Below are positions 41,517 to 49,301 of a stretch of 63,334 nucleotides of DNA, piece after piece (within the stretch, counting starts at the first letter, position 1; each line of letters opens with the position of its first letter). The translations under genes were made by a program, and so were the position numbers. The notes beneath the pieces are model-generated. The model made no database searches, had not been told where the DNA came from, and worked only from the letters and a program-made list of their open reading frames with translations. Source of the DNA: Actinomycetota bacterium (GTDB lineage Bacteria > Bacillota > Desulfotomaculia > Desulfotomaculales > Desulfocucumaceae); the NCBI GenBank assembly GCA_023475565.1, contig JAMCVT010000012.1, positions 1 to 63,334 of the forward strand, given 5' to 3'.

Positions 41517-42419
41517 ATGAAGGTATTGGTAACCGGTGGGGCCGGCTTTATAGGAGCCCACTTGATAAGAACACTGCTGAAGTCAGGTTTTAAGGTGTCC
41601 GTTCTGGACAATCTCAGTACCGGAAAGTTAGAAAACATAAAACCAGAGGCAAAATTTTATGAAGGAGACCTTTTAGACAGGGACCTTGTTTATCAGTGTG
41701 TCAGCAGGGAGAGACCTGAGGTGGTAATTCACCTGGCAGCCCAGGCAAGTGTGCCTAAATCTCTGGAAGACCCTTCCGCCGATGCAAGTATCAATATATC
41801 AGGGTCTGTCAATCTTTTTGAAGCATCCAGGCATAGCGGCGCCAGAAAGGTCATTTATGCTTCCACCGCAGCTGTCTATGGCAGTCCCAGGTATTTGCCC
41901 CTTGATGAACAGCATCCTGTACAGCCTATTTCAGGGTACGGGCTGTCCAAATACACAGTAGAAAGGTACCTTTCTCTGTACAGGGATTTATACGGACTTG
42001 ATTATACTGTGCTTCGCTTTGCCAATGTGTATGGTCCCGGCCAGTCCTTCGCCGGAGAGGGGGGCGTGGTGGCAATTTTTCTGGACCGGATAATGAGGGG
42101 TGTGCAGCCGGTGATTCACGGTGACGGAAAGCAGACCAGGGACTTTATACATGTGTCGGATATTGTGAACGCAATTTTTTGTGCCCTGGAAAGAGGCAGC
42201 GGGGCCGTACTAAATATAGCCACCGGGCATCCGGCAAGCATTAACCGGCTGTTCCAAATTATAAAGAAGGAGACAGGCTATACAGGTGAGCCTGGCTTCA
42301 CCCTCCCCCGTCCGGGAGATATAAGGGAAAGCTGGTTCGACATAAAGAAAGCGAAAGTTGAGCTGGAATGGTCTCCCGCCATCAGACTGGAGCAGGGAAT
42401 AAAAACATGCTTATACTGA
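41517..42419 (+). CDS. NAD-dependent epimerase/dehydratase (UDP-glucose 4-epimerase-like)
   Basis: About 300 aa extended short-chain dehydrogenase. NAD-binding VTGGAGFIGAHL, catalytic YGLSKYTVER (YxxxK), STAAVYG with the Ser/Thr, and FANVYGPGQ. Closest in pattern to GalE/WbpP-like UDP-hexose 4-epimerases. Works on the product of GalU, 115 bases upstream on the same strand. GGGTGAGGG precedes ATG 41517. Confidence 0.88.
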   Translation: MKVLVTGGAGFIGAHLIRTLLKSGFKVSVLDNLSTGKLENIKPEAKFYEGDLLDRDLVYQCVSRERPEVVIHLAAQASVPKSLEDPSADASINISGSVNLFEASRHSGARKVIYASTAAVYGSPRYLPLDEQHPVQPISGYGLSKYTVERYLSLYRDLYGLDYTVLRFANVYGPGQSFAGEGGVVAIFLDRIMRGVQPVIHGDGKQTRDFIHVSDIVNAIFCALERGSGAVLNIATGHPASINRLFQIIKKETGYTGEPGFTLPRPGDIRESWFDIKKAKVELEWSPAIRLEQGIKTCLY

Positions 42420-42428
42420 AATTCTTAT

Positions 42429-42895
42429 CGGTCGGAATACAGAATTCAGACACCCCGCCGCAAAGTGCGGCACCAAGGACAATGAAAATATGTGGCCGGG
42501 GAGTCCGGTTTTCAGTCCGGGCTTTGGTCCTCGGTTGAACCGGCTCTAAACTCGTCGCTTACGGAATGCCGACCGTCCTCGTACGTGCGTCCATGCACTA
42601 CTCGGACTGCGGCAGCGTCCTGCGGCCCGCTCGGCATTCCGTATGCTCTGTCGCCAAGAGCCGGGTAACAACCTGCGGAAAAGCTCCGGTCTGAAAGGTC
42701 CTCCTCCCCTTCGTACACCCGCATTTGGGTGGTCAGTATTTTCAGGGTAGAATTCAGAAGCCAGAATAGGCTGCCTAAAACGGCAACAAGGTAGAATGAA
42801 AATTCAGATCCTTTTTAAACAGCTTTATTTAATCTATAAGGAATGCCCAAACCATTCTGGATTCTGACTCCTGACTCCTGTATTCCGACCGCAGA
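42429..42895. repeat. Large composite repeat with highly structured core
   Basis: Left arm CGGTCGGAATACAGAATTCAG (42429-42449); a second left-type arm GAATTCAGAAGCCAGAAT (42750-42767) followed by a core shared with 27058-27236; right arm CCATTCTGGATTCTGACTCC..TGTATTCCGACCGCAGAG (42853-42895). Between the first two, 42490-42740 is packed with nested inverted repeats, including TACGGAATGCCGA/TCGGCATTCCGTA (42560-42572 with 42631-42643) and CCGGCTC/GAGCCGG (42540-42546 with 42658-42664). No gene seen. Confidence 0.65.
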
Positions 42896-42977
42896 GCAAT
42901 ACCCGTAAGCATATAGTAACACTTCCGGTTCTCCCCGCATATAATGGAATCCTAATATTTAAGGGGAGGACCGGATC

Positions 42978-43226
42978 ATGTTTAAAGTATCTGATCTTAG
43001 CAGGCGGGATTTTGTCAATCTGGCCGATGGATCAAAGCTGGGGGCTATAAAGGATGTTCATATAGACCCGGCCACCGGCACGGTCACCGCCTTTGTGCTT
43101 CAGGGCGCCCGGCGCTTCAGCCTGCTCTCCGCCGGGAGGGATGTGCTGCTGCCCTGGTCAAAAATAAAAAAAATAGGAGTCGACACCGTGCTGGTGGATT
43201 TGGAAACCTCTCACAGGCTGGGATAA
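42978..43226 (+). CDS. YlmC/YmxH family PRC-barrel protein
   Basis: 82 aa. KVSDLSRRDFVNLADGSKLGAIKDVHID and a terminal VLVDLE match the YlmC/YmxH sporulation-associated PRC-barrel group. Small beta-barrel adaptor, role poorly known. GGGGAGGACC precedes the ATG. Lies 110 bases before metK on the same strand. Confidence 0.85.
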   Translation: MFKVSDLSRRDFVNLADGSKLGAIKDVHIDPATGTVTAFVLQGARRFSLLSAGRDVLLPWSKIKKIGVDTVLVDLETSHRLG

Positions 43227-43335
43227 TACATTGTTTGACATAAACATGGGCGGGTGATAAAATTAAATGTGTTTTTTTCCCATCTCAGTGGGAAACCAGG
43301 CTGTAGGGGCATTTTTTCACAAGGGGGGTTTTTTT

Positions 43336-44526
43336 TTGGGCAGAAGACTTTTTACCTCGGAATCCGTCACTGAAGGTCATCCCGACAAGATAGCGGATCA
43401 GATTTCTGATGCCGTTCTTGATGGTATTATTGCCAAGGATCCCAATGCCAGGGTTGCCTGTGAAACCCTTTGTACCACCGGGCTGGTTATGGTGGCCGGG
43501 GAAATTACCACCCACTGCTATGTTGATATACCCAGGATTGTCAGGGAAACCATACGCTCCATCGGGTATACCAGGGCCAAGTACGGCTTTGACTGTGACA
43601 CTTGCTCGGTTATGACTTCCATAGACGAGCAGTCACCCGATATTGCCCTGGGGGTGGACAAAGCCCTGGAGGCAAAGGAAGGCCGGATGAACGACGATGA
43701 AATAGAGGCCATTGGCGCCGGCGACCAGGGGATGATGTTCGGCTACGCCTCCAATGAGACGGCAGAGCTTATGCCGCTGCCCATAGCCCTTGCCCACCGC
43801 CTGGCCCGGAAGCTGGCCGAGGTCAGAAAAATCCGGGAGCTGCCGTACCTTAGACCGGACGGCAAGGTTCAGGTGACTGTGGAGTATGATGGCACCAAAC
43901 CGGTAAGGCTTGACACAGTGGTTGTTTCAACACAGCACCACCCCAGAATGAGCCTGGAGGAGATACGTCAGGACATAATAGCCAGGGTGATTAAGCCGGT
44001 TCTCCCCGAAGGCCTGCTGGAAGACAGTGTCCGTTATTTTATCAATCCCACCGGAAGGTTCGTCATCGGCGGCCCCCAGGGGGACACGGGGCTTACCGGC
44101 AGGAAAATAATAGTTGACACATACGGCGGCATGGCCAGACACGGAGGGGGCGCCTTTTCCGGCAAAGACCCCACCAAGGTGGACCGCTCCGCCAGTTACG
44201 CTGCCCGCTATGTAGCCAAGAATATAGTGGCTGCGGGGTTGGCCGACCGCTGCGAGGTGCAGCTGGCTTACGCCATCGGTGTGGCCAGACCGGTCTCCGT
44301 AATGGTGGAAACCTTTAATACCGGCAGGGTGCCGGAAGATGTGCTTATAAAGCTGATCCAGGAACATTTTGATTTAAGGCCGGCAGGGATTATTAAGACC
44401 CTTGACCTGCGCCGCCCAATCTATCTCAAGACGGCTGCCTATGGCCATTTCGGCCGCACCGACGGGGATTTCCCCTGGGAAAAAACCGATAAGGCGGATA
44501 TTCTTAAAAAAGAAGCAGGGATTTAG
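43336..44526 (+). CDS. metK: S-adenosylmethionine synthetase MetK
   Basis: 396 aa. ATP + methionine to SAM, cytoplasmic tetramer. [41 protein letters not shown] and [10 protein letters not shown] are all standard. Start TTG 43336 (AAGGGGGG seven bases upstream) gives the family N-terminus [17 protein letters not shown]; the frame opens earlier at 43267 but has no family match there. No SAM riboswitch found in the 110 bases upstream. Confidence 0.95.
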   Translation: MGRRLFTSESVTEGHPDKIADQISDAVLDGIIAKDPNARVACETLCTTGLVMVAGEITTHCYVDIPRIVRETIRSIGYTRAKYGFDCDTCSVMTSIDEQSPDIALGVDKALEAKEGRMNDDEIEAIGAGDQGMMFGYASNETAELMPLPIALAHRLARKLAEVRKIRELPYLRPDGKVQVTVEYDGTKPVRLDTVVVSTQHHPRMSLEEIRQDIIARVIKPVLPEGLLEDSVRYFINPTGRFVIGGPQGDTGLTGRKIIVDTYGGMARHGGGAFSGKDPTKVDRSASYAARYVAKNIVAAGLADRCEVQLAYAIGVARPVSVMVETFNTGRVPEDVLIKLIQEHFDLRPAGIIKTLDLRRPIYLKTAAYGHFGRTDGDFPWEKTDKADILKKEAGI

Positions 44527-44530
44527 GGAT

Positions 44531-44713
44531 AGAATACAGGAGACAGGAGACAGGAGTAGACAAAGCATTCCTTATTCGCCTGAAAAAAATATAAAAGCAT
44601 TGGATAATTACGCTGCCCTCCGGGGCGGCGTTTTATTATGCCCGGCTAAAGCTTAATCGTGCCTCAAAGTCGGGCATGTACACTCCTGTATTCTGTCTCC
44701 TGTCTCCTGACCT
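44531..44713. repeat. Interspersed heptad repeat element around a terminator
   Basis: Left arm AGAATACAGGAGACAGGAG and a further ACAGGAG unit (44531-44557); right arm GCCTCAAAGTCGGGCATG then CTCCTGTATTCTGTCTCC..TCTCCTGACC (44661-44712). Layout repeats that of 37864-38000. Confidence 0.65.
44610..44636 (+). terminator. Terminator after metK
   Basis: ACGCTGCCC/GGGCGGCGT (44610-44618 with 44623-44631, one G-T pair), loop TCCG, then TTTTATT. Confidence 0.8.
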
Positions 44714-44793
44714 CAAAGAACAGCTTCTCCGGCGGAATCATTCACCCTTTGTTCCCGTTATTCATATTTTTAAGTAATACGGGGGTGATAGTT

Positions 44794-45180
44794 ATGGAGC
44801 TGTATATTATTACCACGGCTTTACTGGGCTGGCTGGCATATACACTGTACCTTATAGCCCTGCTGCTTAGAAAAGGGAGAGACGCTGCCGGGGGGACGGT
44901 TTGCGTATATATGGGAAACCAGGCCGATGTAGCCGAATGGTTTATCAGATCCATTTACAGAAGTGACGGTGTGCTTGCCGGCCGGCTGGATGTGGCTGTG
45001 GCCGTGGAGTGCCCGGGTGATGATACCGGCAGGATTGTCAGAATACTATCCGGTGAAAAGGAATTTAGTCTTTTTGAGGGCGCGGAACTGGCGAAGGTCT
45101 GTCCTTTGGTGCTGGATGTCAGGGGTATGGATAAAAAAGCTCTCCTGGTGGGGCCGCTAAATTGTATTATGAGCTGTTAG
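44794..45180 (+). CDS. Hypothetical single-TM protein
   Basis: About 128 aa from ATG 44794 (GGGGGTGATAG upstream). N-terminal membrane helix (LYIITTALLGWLAYTLYLIALLL), then a cytoplasmic alpha/beta-looking part: VCVYMGNQADVAEWFIRSIYR, VAVAVECPGDDTGRIVRIL and ALLVGPLNCIMSC. I recognise no named domain. It lies 88 bases before a membrane GAF-GGDEF gene on the same strand; a link is possible but not shown. Confidence 0.6.
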   Translation: MELYIITTALLGWLAYTLYLIALLLRKGRDAAGGTVCVYMGNQADVAEWFIRSIYRSDGVLAGRLDVAVAVECPGDDTGRIVRILSGEKEFSLFEGAELAKVCPLVLDVRGMDKKALLVGPLNCIMSC

Positions 45181-45268
45181 GCAGTAAGGAATCATATAGT
45201 CGGAGTATAATAAAAGAGGTAACTTTCCCCCTCTGTCGAAAATATTGTCAGGGGGGGAAATTGCTTTT

Positions 45269-47002
45269 ATGAACGGGACAGGCAGGAAGAGCTACATTCA
45301 TGCTGCATATTCCCTGGCGGTAACAGCGATAGGACTGGGGCTTCTAATTAAGCTTTTCGGTAGCCTGGACCTGGATAAATCCCGCGAGTATGCTGTACTT
45401 ATAGTGATGGGAATTATGGTTGAGTGGCTGGCTGTCAATTTTCCCCTGGGACGCCTTTCCGGAAGCTTTTCCTTAATGCTGGGCGCTCTTCTTATCTATA
45501 ACCCCGGCGCCTCGGCCTGGATAAGCTCGGTGGCTTTTTTTATCGGAAACGGAATTGCCGGCAGGGGTAATTCGGTCCGCACCTCAGTTTTTAACATGGC
45601 CCAGCAGGTTCTGGCCCTTTATGGGTCCGTTTTACTGTTCGGGGTCATCTGGAAAAGTAATTTGGACGGGGTTTTATGGTCGGGTCCGGCCGGCTTCCTT
45701 CAGCTTATTACACTTATAACGCTTTTTTTTGCCATAAACCATGCGCTGGTTTACCTTTACGCCTACCCCGGCAGGAAGGGCGCCAGGATGCACTCCTGGC
45801 AGAACACTCTAAAATGGGATATATTGAGTTATCTTTTCAGCGCCCCCTTTGGCATAGTGATGGCTGTCCTTTATCAGAAAACGGGTATCCTGGCGGCATT
45901 CCTTTTGTTCCTGCCCATTCTCACCGTCCAGTACATACTGGGCCTTTATGTGAGGTCTGAGCTGGTCAACAAGGAACTAAGGGCGGTATACGAGATAAAC
46001 AGGAAGCTGGGGTCCGGGGGGGATTTTCGTAAAATACCGGGACTGCTGCTCAGGGAGATGCGCAGGGCTATTTCTTTTCATACCGGTGTGGTTTACCTGT
46101 GGCAGGAAAAAACCCGTAAGTTCGTTGCGGCAGCTGCTTTCGGACCATACAGGAGTCAGTTGGAGAAGGGTTTTGTCAATCCCGGTGAAGGGTTCTGGGG
46201 CTGGGTGACAGGTAACGGGGAGGCCGAAATAGTTTTTGACTCCAAGATCGACCCCAGGGTAAAGAATGAACAGGGACTTCCCCAGGTCCTCAGGTCTCTC
46301 TTGGTTATTCCCCTGGTGGGGGAGGCTGGCACACTGGGCCTTATTATTGTGGGTGAGAAGAAAGCCATGGCGTTTACTGAGCAGGATTTAGCGGTGGCTA
46401 TGTCTCTTTGCGGGTCGCTGTCGGCAGCCCTTTCCGGGCGGGTGCTGGCGGAAAAGCTGGAAAGGTACGGCTCACGGGACCCCATGACCGGACTCTTAAA
46501 CAGGAGTTCTCTTTACCGCAGCGGGGTGCAGGCCTTCGAGGAAATAAAGTCCTCCGGAGAAGGGTGCGCTGCCCTTTTACTCATGGACATTGACATGCTG
46601 GAGCATATAAATGAGGGCTGGGGCCAGGAGTCCGGGGACAGGATGATTATTGAGCTGGCCCGGGTGGTCAAGTCACTGGAAATTCCGGGGGCCAGGGCGG
46701 GTCGTTTCGGTGACGACGAACTGGGGCTTATCCTTCCCGGATTTGATGAGCACAAGGCCGTGGAATTGGCCAATGAAATAAGGGACATCCTTTCGGATTA
46801 TACTTTTGCCAAGGAATACCCCCTGCTCAGGATAAAGGTCAGCATCGGAGCTGCTGCGGGAGGGCCTGAGGAGGTCTTTGACCAGTTGGTCATAAAGGCC
46901 GGCCAGGCCCTCAGGAAGGCCAAGAAAGACGGCCGGGACCGCGTTTTAGCAGCCTCGGAATTAAAGGGCCGGTATTCCGGAAGGGATAGTTGGCTTACTT
47001 GA
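45269..47002 (+). CDS. Membrane GAF-GGDEF protein with degenerate active site
   Basis: About 577 aa. Six to eight membrane segments (residues 10-240), a linker, a GAF domain (about 255-400, VVYLWQEKTRKFVAAAAFGP) and a GGDEF domain (410-570, DPMTGLLNRSSLYRSG). The signature is RFGDDELG instead of GGDEF, with the second Gly replaced by Asp, so diguanylate cyclase activity is doubtful; it may be a c-di-GMP or GTP sensor. GGGGGG upstream of ATG 45269. Overlaps comF by 13 bases. Confidence 0.85.
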   Translation: MNGTGRKSYIHAAYSLAVTAIGLGLLIKLFGSLDLDKSREYAVLIVMGIMVEWLAVNFPLGRLSGSFSLMLGALLIYNPGASAWISSVAFFIGNGIAGRGNSVRTSVFNMAQQVLALYGSVLLFGVIWKSNLDGVLWSGPAGFLQLITLITLFFAINHALVYLYAYPGRKGARMHSWQNTLKWDILSYLFSAPFGIVMAVLYQKTGILAAFLLFLPILTVQYILGLYVRSELVNKELRAVYEINRKLGSGGDFRKIPGLLLREMRRAISFHTGVVYLWQEKTRKFVAAAAFGPYRSQLEKGFVNPGEGFWGWVTGNGEAEIVFDSKIDPRVKNEQGLPQVLRSLLVIPLVGEAGTLGLIIVGEKKAMAFTEQDLAVAMSLCGSLSAALSGRVLAEKLERYGSRDPMTGLLNRSSLYRSGVQAFEEIKSSGEGCAALLLMDIDMLEHINEGWGQESGDRMIIELARVVKSLEIPGARAGRFGDDELGLILPGFDEHKAVELANEIRDILSDYTFAKEYPLLRIKVSIGAAAGGPEEVFDQLVIKAGQALRKAKKDGRDRVLAASELKGRYSGRDSWLT

Positions 47003-47778
47003 AAACAATTGGAAATATGCTGGGCGGTTTTATTGACCTTCTTTTTCCTCCCCGCCGGGTGTGCCCGCTGTGTGGTAAATTCCAGGAGGATAAAAGAATA
47101 TGTGACAGCTGCCTGAACATGCTCGGAGAGTTCCGGGAAGAGCCGGTGTGTTACAAGTGCGGCAGGTTTTTTCATATCCCGGAGGGAGGTCAGGCCGGGG
47201 GAGGGCCGCAAGCCGCATACTGCCGGGACTGTCTCGGCGGGGGCCGCTTTTTTTTCATGGCCAGGGCGGCAGGTCCCTATGACGGTGATCTTAAAAGAGC
47301 GGTGCGGAGGCTCAAGTATAACGGCAGGCGTGAGCTGGCCGGTCACCTTTCCGGCATCATGTTTGACAGAATCAGCGCAAACCGGTATTACAACAGGGTG
47401 GAGATTATTACCCCGGTGCCCCTTTCCCCGGGAAGGCTCAGGCAAAGGGGATATAACCAGGCTGAACTGCTGGCTTTCGGGCTCTCCGGCAGGATGAAGG
47501 TTCCGGTGCTGCCTCTTTTGAAAAAAAACAGGGAAACTGCTCCGCAAACTTCCCTGGACAGGCCCGGGAGGGGTGAGAACCTCCGGGATGCCTTTACCCT
47601 TACCGGGGCAGGGGCTTTTAGGGGAAAAACAATACTGCTGGTTGATGATGTTGTCACCACCGGCGTCACTTTAAATACTGTTTCCGAGACCCTTGTCAGG
47701 GGCGGGGCGGGGGTGGTCCTGTGCATTGCGGCAGCAGCCGGCAGGACAGCCGCTGCCGGCGGGGAAAGATCATTTTAA
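46990..47778 (+). CDS. comF: ComF-family phosphoribosyltransferase-like protein
   Basis: 262 aa. Zinc knuckle at the N-terminus (CPLCGKFQEDKRICDSC; CYKCGRFF; CRDC) and a type I PRTase domain with ILLVDDVVTTGVTL. Needed for DNA uptake in competent relatives; in others the role is unclear. TTG start overlaps the GGDEF gene; ATG 47017 is possible. In Firmicutes comF commonly precedes hpf and secA, as here. Confidence 0.88.
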   Translation: MAYLKTIGNMLGGFIDLLFPPRRVCPLCGKFQEDKRICDSCLNMLGEFREEPVCYKCGRFFHIPEGGQAGGGPQAAYCRDCLGGGRFFFMARAAGPYDGDLKRAVRRLKYNGRRELAGHLSGIMFDRISANRYYNRVEIITPVPLSPGRLRQRGYNQAELLAFGLSGRMKVPVLPLLKKNRETAPQTSLDRPGRGENLRDAFTLTGAGAFRGKTILLVDDVVTTGVTLNTVSETLVRGGAGVVLCIAAAAGRTAAAGGERSF

Positions 47779-48056
47779 CTCTAAAAACCGTGTAACAGCA
47801 GTTTGATATCTGTAATGTTTGGGAATATTAAGCTAAAATACCTTTTATTATTATGCTGTGGCAAACGGCGCCGGTTTTTAAAGAAACGGTGTCCGGCGGC
47901 CGCCATGGAGTTGCCTCAAGGCAGTGATTTTACCGTGTTTTTTGTTCTGAAATTGATAATATTCGTGAATGCCGGGGCAATATTGCGACATTATATTTTC
48001 ATTATGGACAGGTTAACCACATATTAAAGCCTTTTTATCACCGGTTATTAACAGAC

Positions 48057-48074
48057 TTATCCACATTATCCACA
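48057..48074 (+). promoter_or_regulatory. Two tandem consensus DnaA boxes
   Basis: TTATCCACA at 48057-48065 and again at 48066-48074, perfect matches to TTATNCACA with no gap; a weaker TGTTCCACA follows at 48081-48089. They lie in the 440-base space between comF and cspA, just upstream of the cspA promoter. DnaA could regulate cspA or be titrated here. The remaining part of the spacer (47779-48056) shows nothing else. Confidence 0.7.
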
Positions 48075-48152
48075 ATGGCTTGTTCCACAGGGGCCTTTTG
48101 GGGTTGGTTGTCTTCGACAGCCGTGTCAAAATGTTTCCCGTACTGGAAACAC

Positions 48153-48181
48153 TTGACTTAGGCTAAAGATTGTGTTAACAT
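48153..48181 (+). promoter_or_regulatory. cspA promoter
   Basis: TTGACT (48153-48158), 17-base spacer, TAACAT (48176-48181). The mRNA leader would be about 30 bases, short for a cold-shock gene. Confidence 0.6.
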
Positions 48182-48219
48182 TCAAGAACCCAGTTTTGAA
48201 TTTATTAGGAGGAATGTTT

Positions 48220-48417
48220 GTGCAGGGTAAGGTAAAATGGTTTAGTGCAGCAAAAGGATACGGATTTATTGAGCGTGATGACGGGGGTGATGTTTTTGTT
48301 CACTTCTCGGCCATACAGGATGAAGGCTTCAAGACTCTCAACGAGGGAGAAAGAGTGGACTTTGACATAGTTGAAGGAGCTCGGGGGCCCCAGGCGGCCA
48401 ACGTTACAAAAATATAA
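48220..48417 (+). CDS. Cold-shock protein, CspA family
   Basis: 65 aa OB-fold RNA/DNA-binding protein; RNP1 KGYGFIE and RNP2 VFVHFSAI are intact. Binds single-stranded RNA and melts structure in the cold. AGGAGG lies one base before an ATG at 48214, too close, but seven bases before GTG 48220, which gives the usual family start GKVKWF; so I take GTG. Own promoter and terminator. Confidence 0.93.
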   Translation: MQGKVKWFSAAKGYGFIERDDGGDVFVHFSAIQDEGFKTLNEGERVDFDIVEGARGPQAANVTKI

Positions 48418-48424
48418 CAACCCT

Positions 48425-48451
48425 ACCCCAGTATAGCACTGGGGTTTTTTT
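48425..48451 (+). terminator. cspA terminator
   Basis: ACCCCAGT/ACTGGGGT (48425-48432 with 48438-48445) then a run of seven T. Confidence 0.88.
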
Positions 48452-48517
48452 AAAAGGTTCCGGACTTATAACTTTCCCGGCTGTTATTAAAAAACGGCAT
48501 GAAAGGAGTGTTGCGGC

Positions 48518-49036
48518 ATGAAGGTGCAGATGAGGGGAAGGAATATTGAGATCACTGGAGCTTTGAAGGAATACGTGGAAAAGCGCCTCGGGAAGCTGGA
48601 TAAGTTTATTGACAACCTTGGAGATGCCCAGGTTACCCTGTCGGTTGAAAAGGATTTCCAACGTATTGAGGTAACCATTCCCATCAACGGTATGATATTG
48701 AGGGGTGAAGAAGCCACCGGTGATATGTATGCCTCCACCGACATGGTGGTGGAAAAACTCGAAAAACAGATAGAAAAACATAAAGGAAAACTGGTAAAGC
48801 GTGCCGGGAAGGGATCTGTGGACACAAAAAGAGCTGTCCAGCCAGAAGATGATGGTCCCAGGGTGGTCAGGACCAAGAGGTTTGCCATAAAGCCCATGGC
48901 TATCGACGAGGCCGTCCTGCAGATGAATTTGCTGGGCCACAGCTTTTTCGTATTCTCCAATGCGGAGACCGATCTGGTCAATGTGGTGTATAAGCGCAAA
49001 GACGGAAATTACGGGCTTATAGAGCCAACCTTTTAG
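48518..49036 (+). CDS. hpf: Ribosome hibernation promoting factor, long form
   Basis: 172 aa. N-terminal YfiA/HPF domain (about 1-100, starting [19 protein letters not shown]), charged linker, C-terminal dimerisation domain ([20 protein letters not shown]). Long HPF pairs 70S ribosomes into inactive 100S dimers in stationary phase. AAAGGAGTG precedes the ATG. hpf followed by secA and prfB is conserved in Firmicutes. Confidence 0.94.
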   Translation: MKVQMRGRNIEITGALKEYVEKRLGKLDKFIDNLGDAQVTLSVEKDFQRIEVTIPINGMILRGEEATGDMYASTDMVVEKLEKQIEKHKGKLVKRAGKGSVDTKRAVQPEDDGPRVVRTKRFAIKPMAIDEAVLQMNLLGHSFFVFSNAETDLVNVVYKRKDGNYGLIEPTF

Positions 49037-49042
49037 CGGAAT

Positions 49043-49143
49043 GGGGACACACCTCCCTGATATGATTGGCTCCGGGGGTCGGAGGAATGTCCCCGATCGG
49101 GATGGACACACCTCCCTGATATGGGGGTCGGAGGAATGTCCCC
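49043..49143. repeat. Tandem GGGGACA palindromic repeats
   Basis: Two units: GGGGACACACCTCCCTGATATG ends with GGAGGAATGTCCCC (49043-49094), and a shortened second copy at 49100-49143 with the same ends. Each unit is itself an inverted repeat. A simpler copy is at 30483-30511. They separate hpf and secA. Confidence 0.7.
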
Positions 49144-49301
49144 GAAATGATGTGCTTTGTGTGGGGGCGCACTGCCGGTGCGCCCCCTGCTATTTTGAAC
49201 GTCCTTGCAATATACCCGGCTGCTCTGATAAAATCTTTTTGTGTCCGGTGATCTGGGCTGCTGCTAATAATCCCAGTTTTATGGAGATGGGTGATAATTT
49301 T

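Noticed and set aside
42969-43335. SAM riboswitch before metK
   Set aside because: The leader is occupied by the YlmC/YmxH gene and lacks the S-box core and terminator.
47803-48027. 74-aa frame between comF and the DnaA boxes
   Set aside because: No ribosome site, no recognisable pattern and biased composition.
48057-48089. Chromosome origin
   Set aside because: Only two or three DnaA boxes, no dnaA, dnaN, rpmH or gidB genes and no AT-rich unwinding block adjacent.
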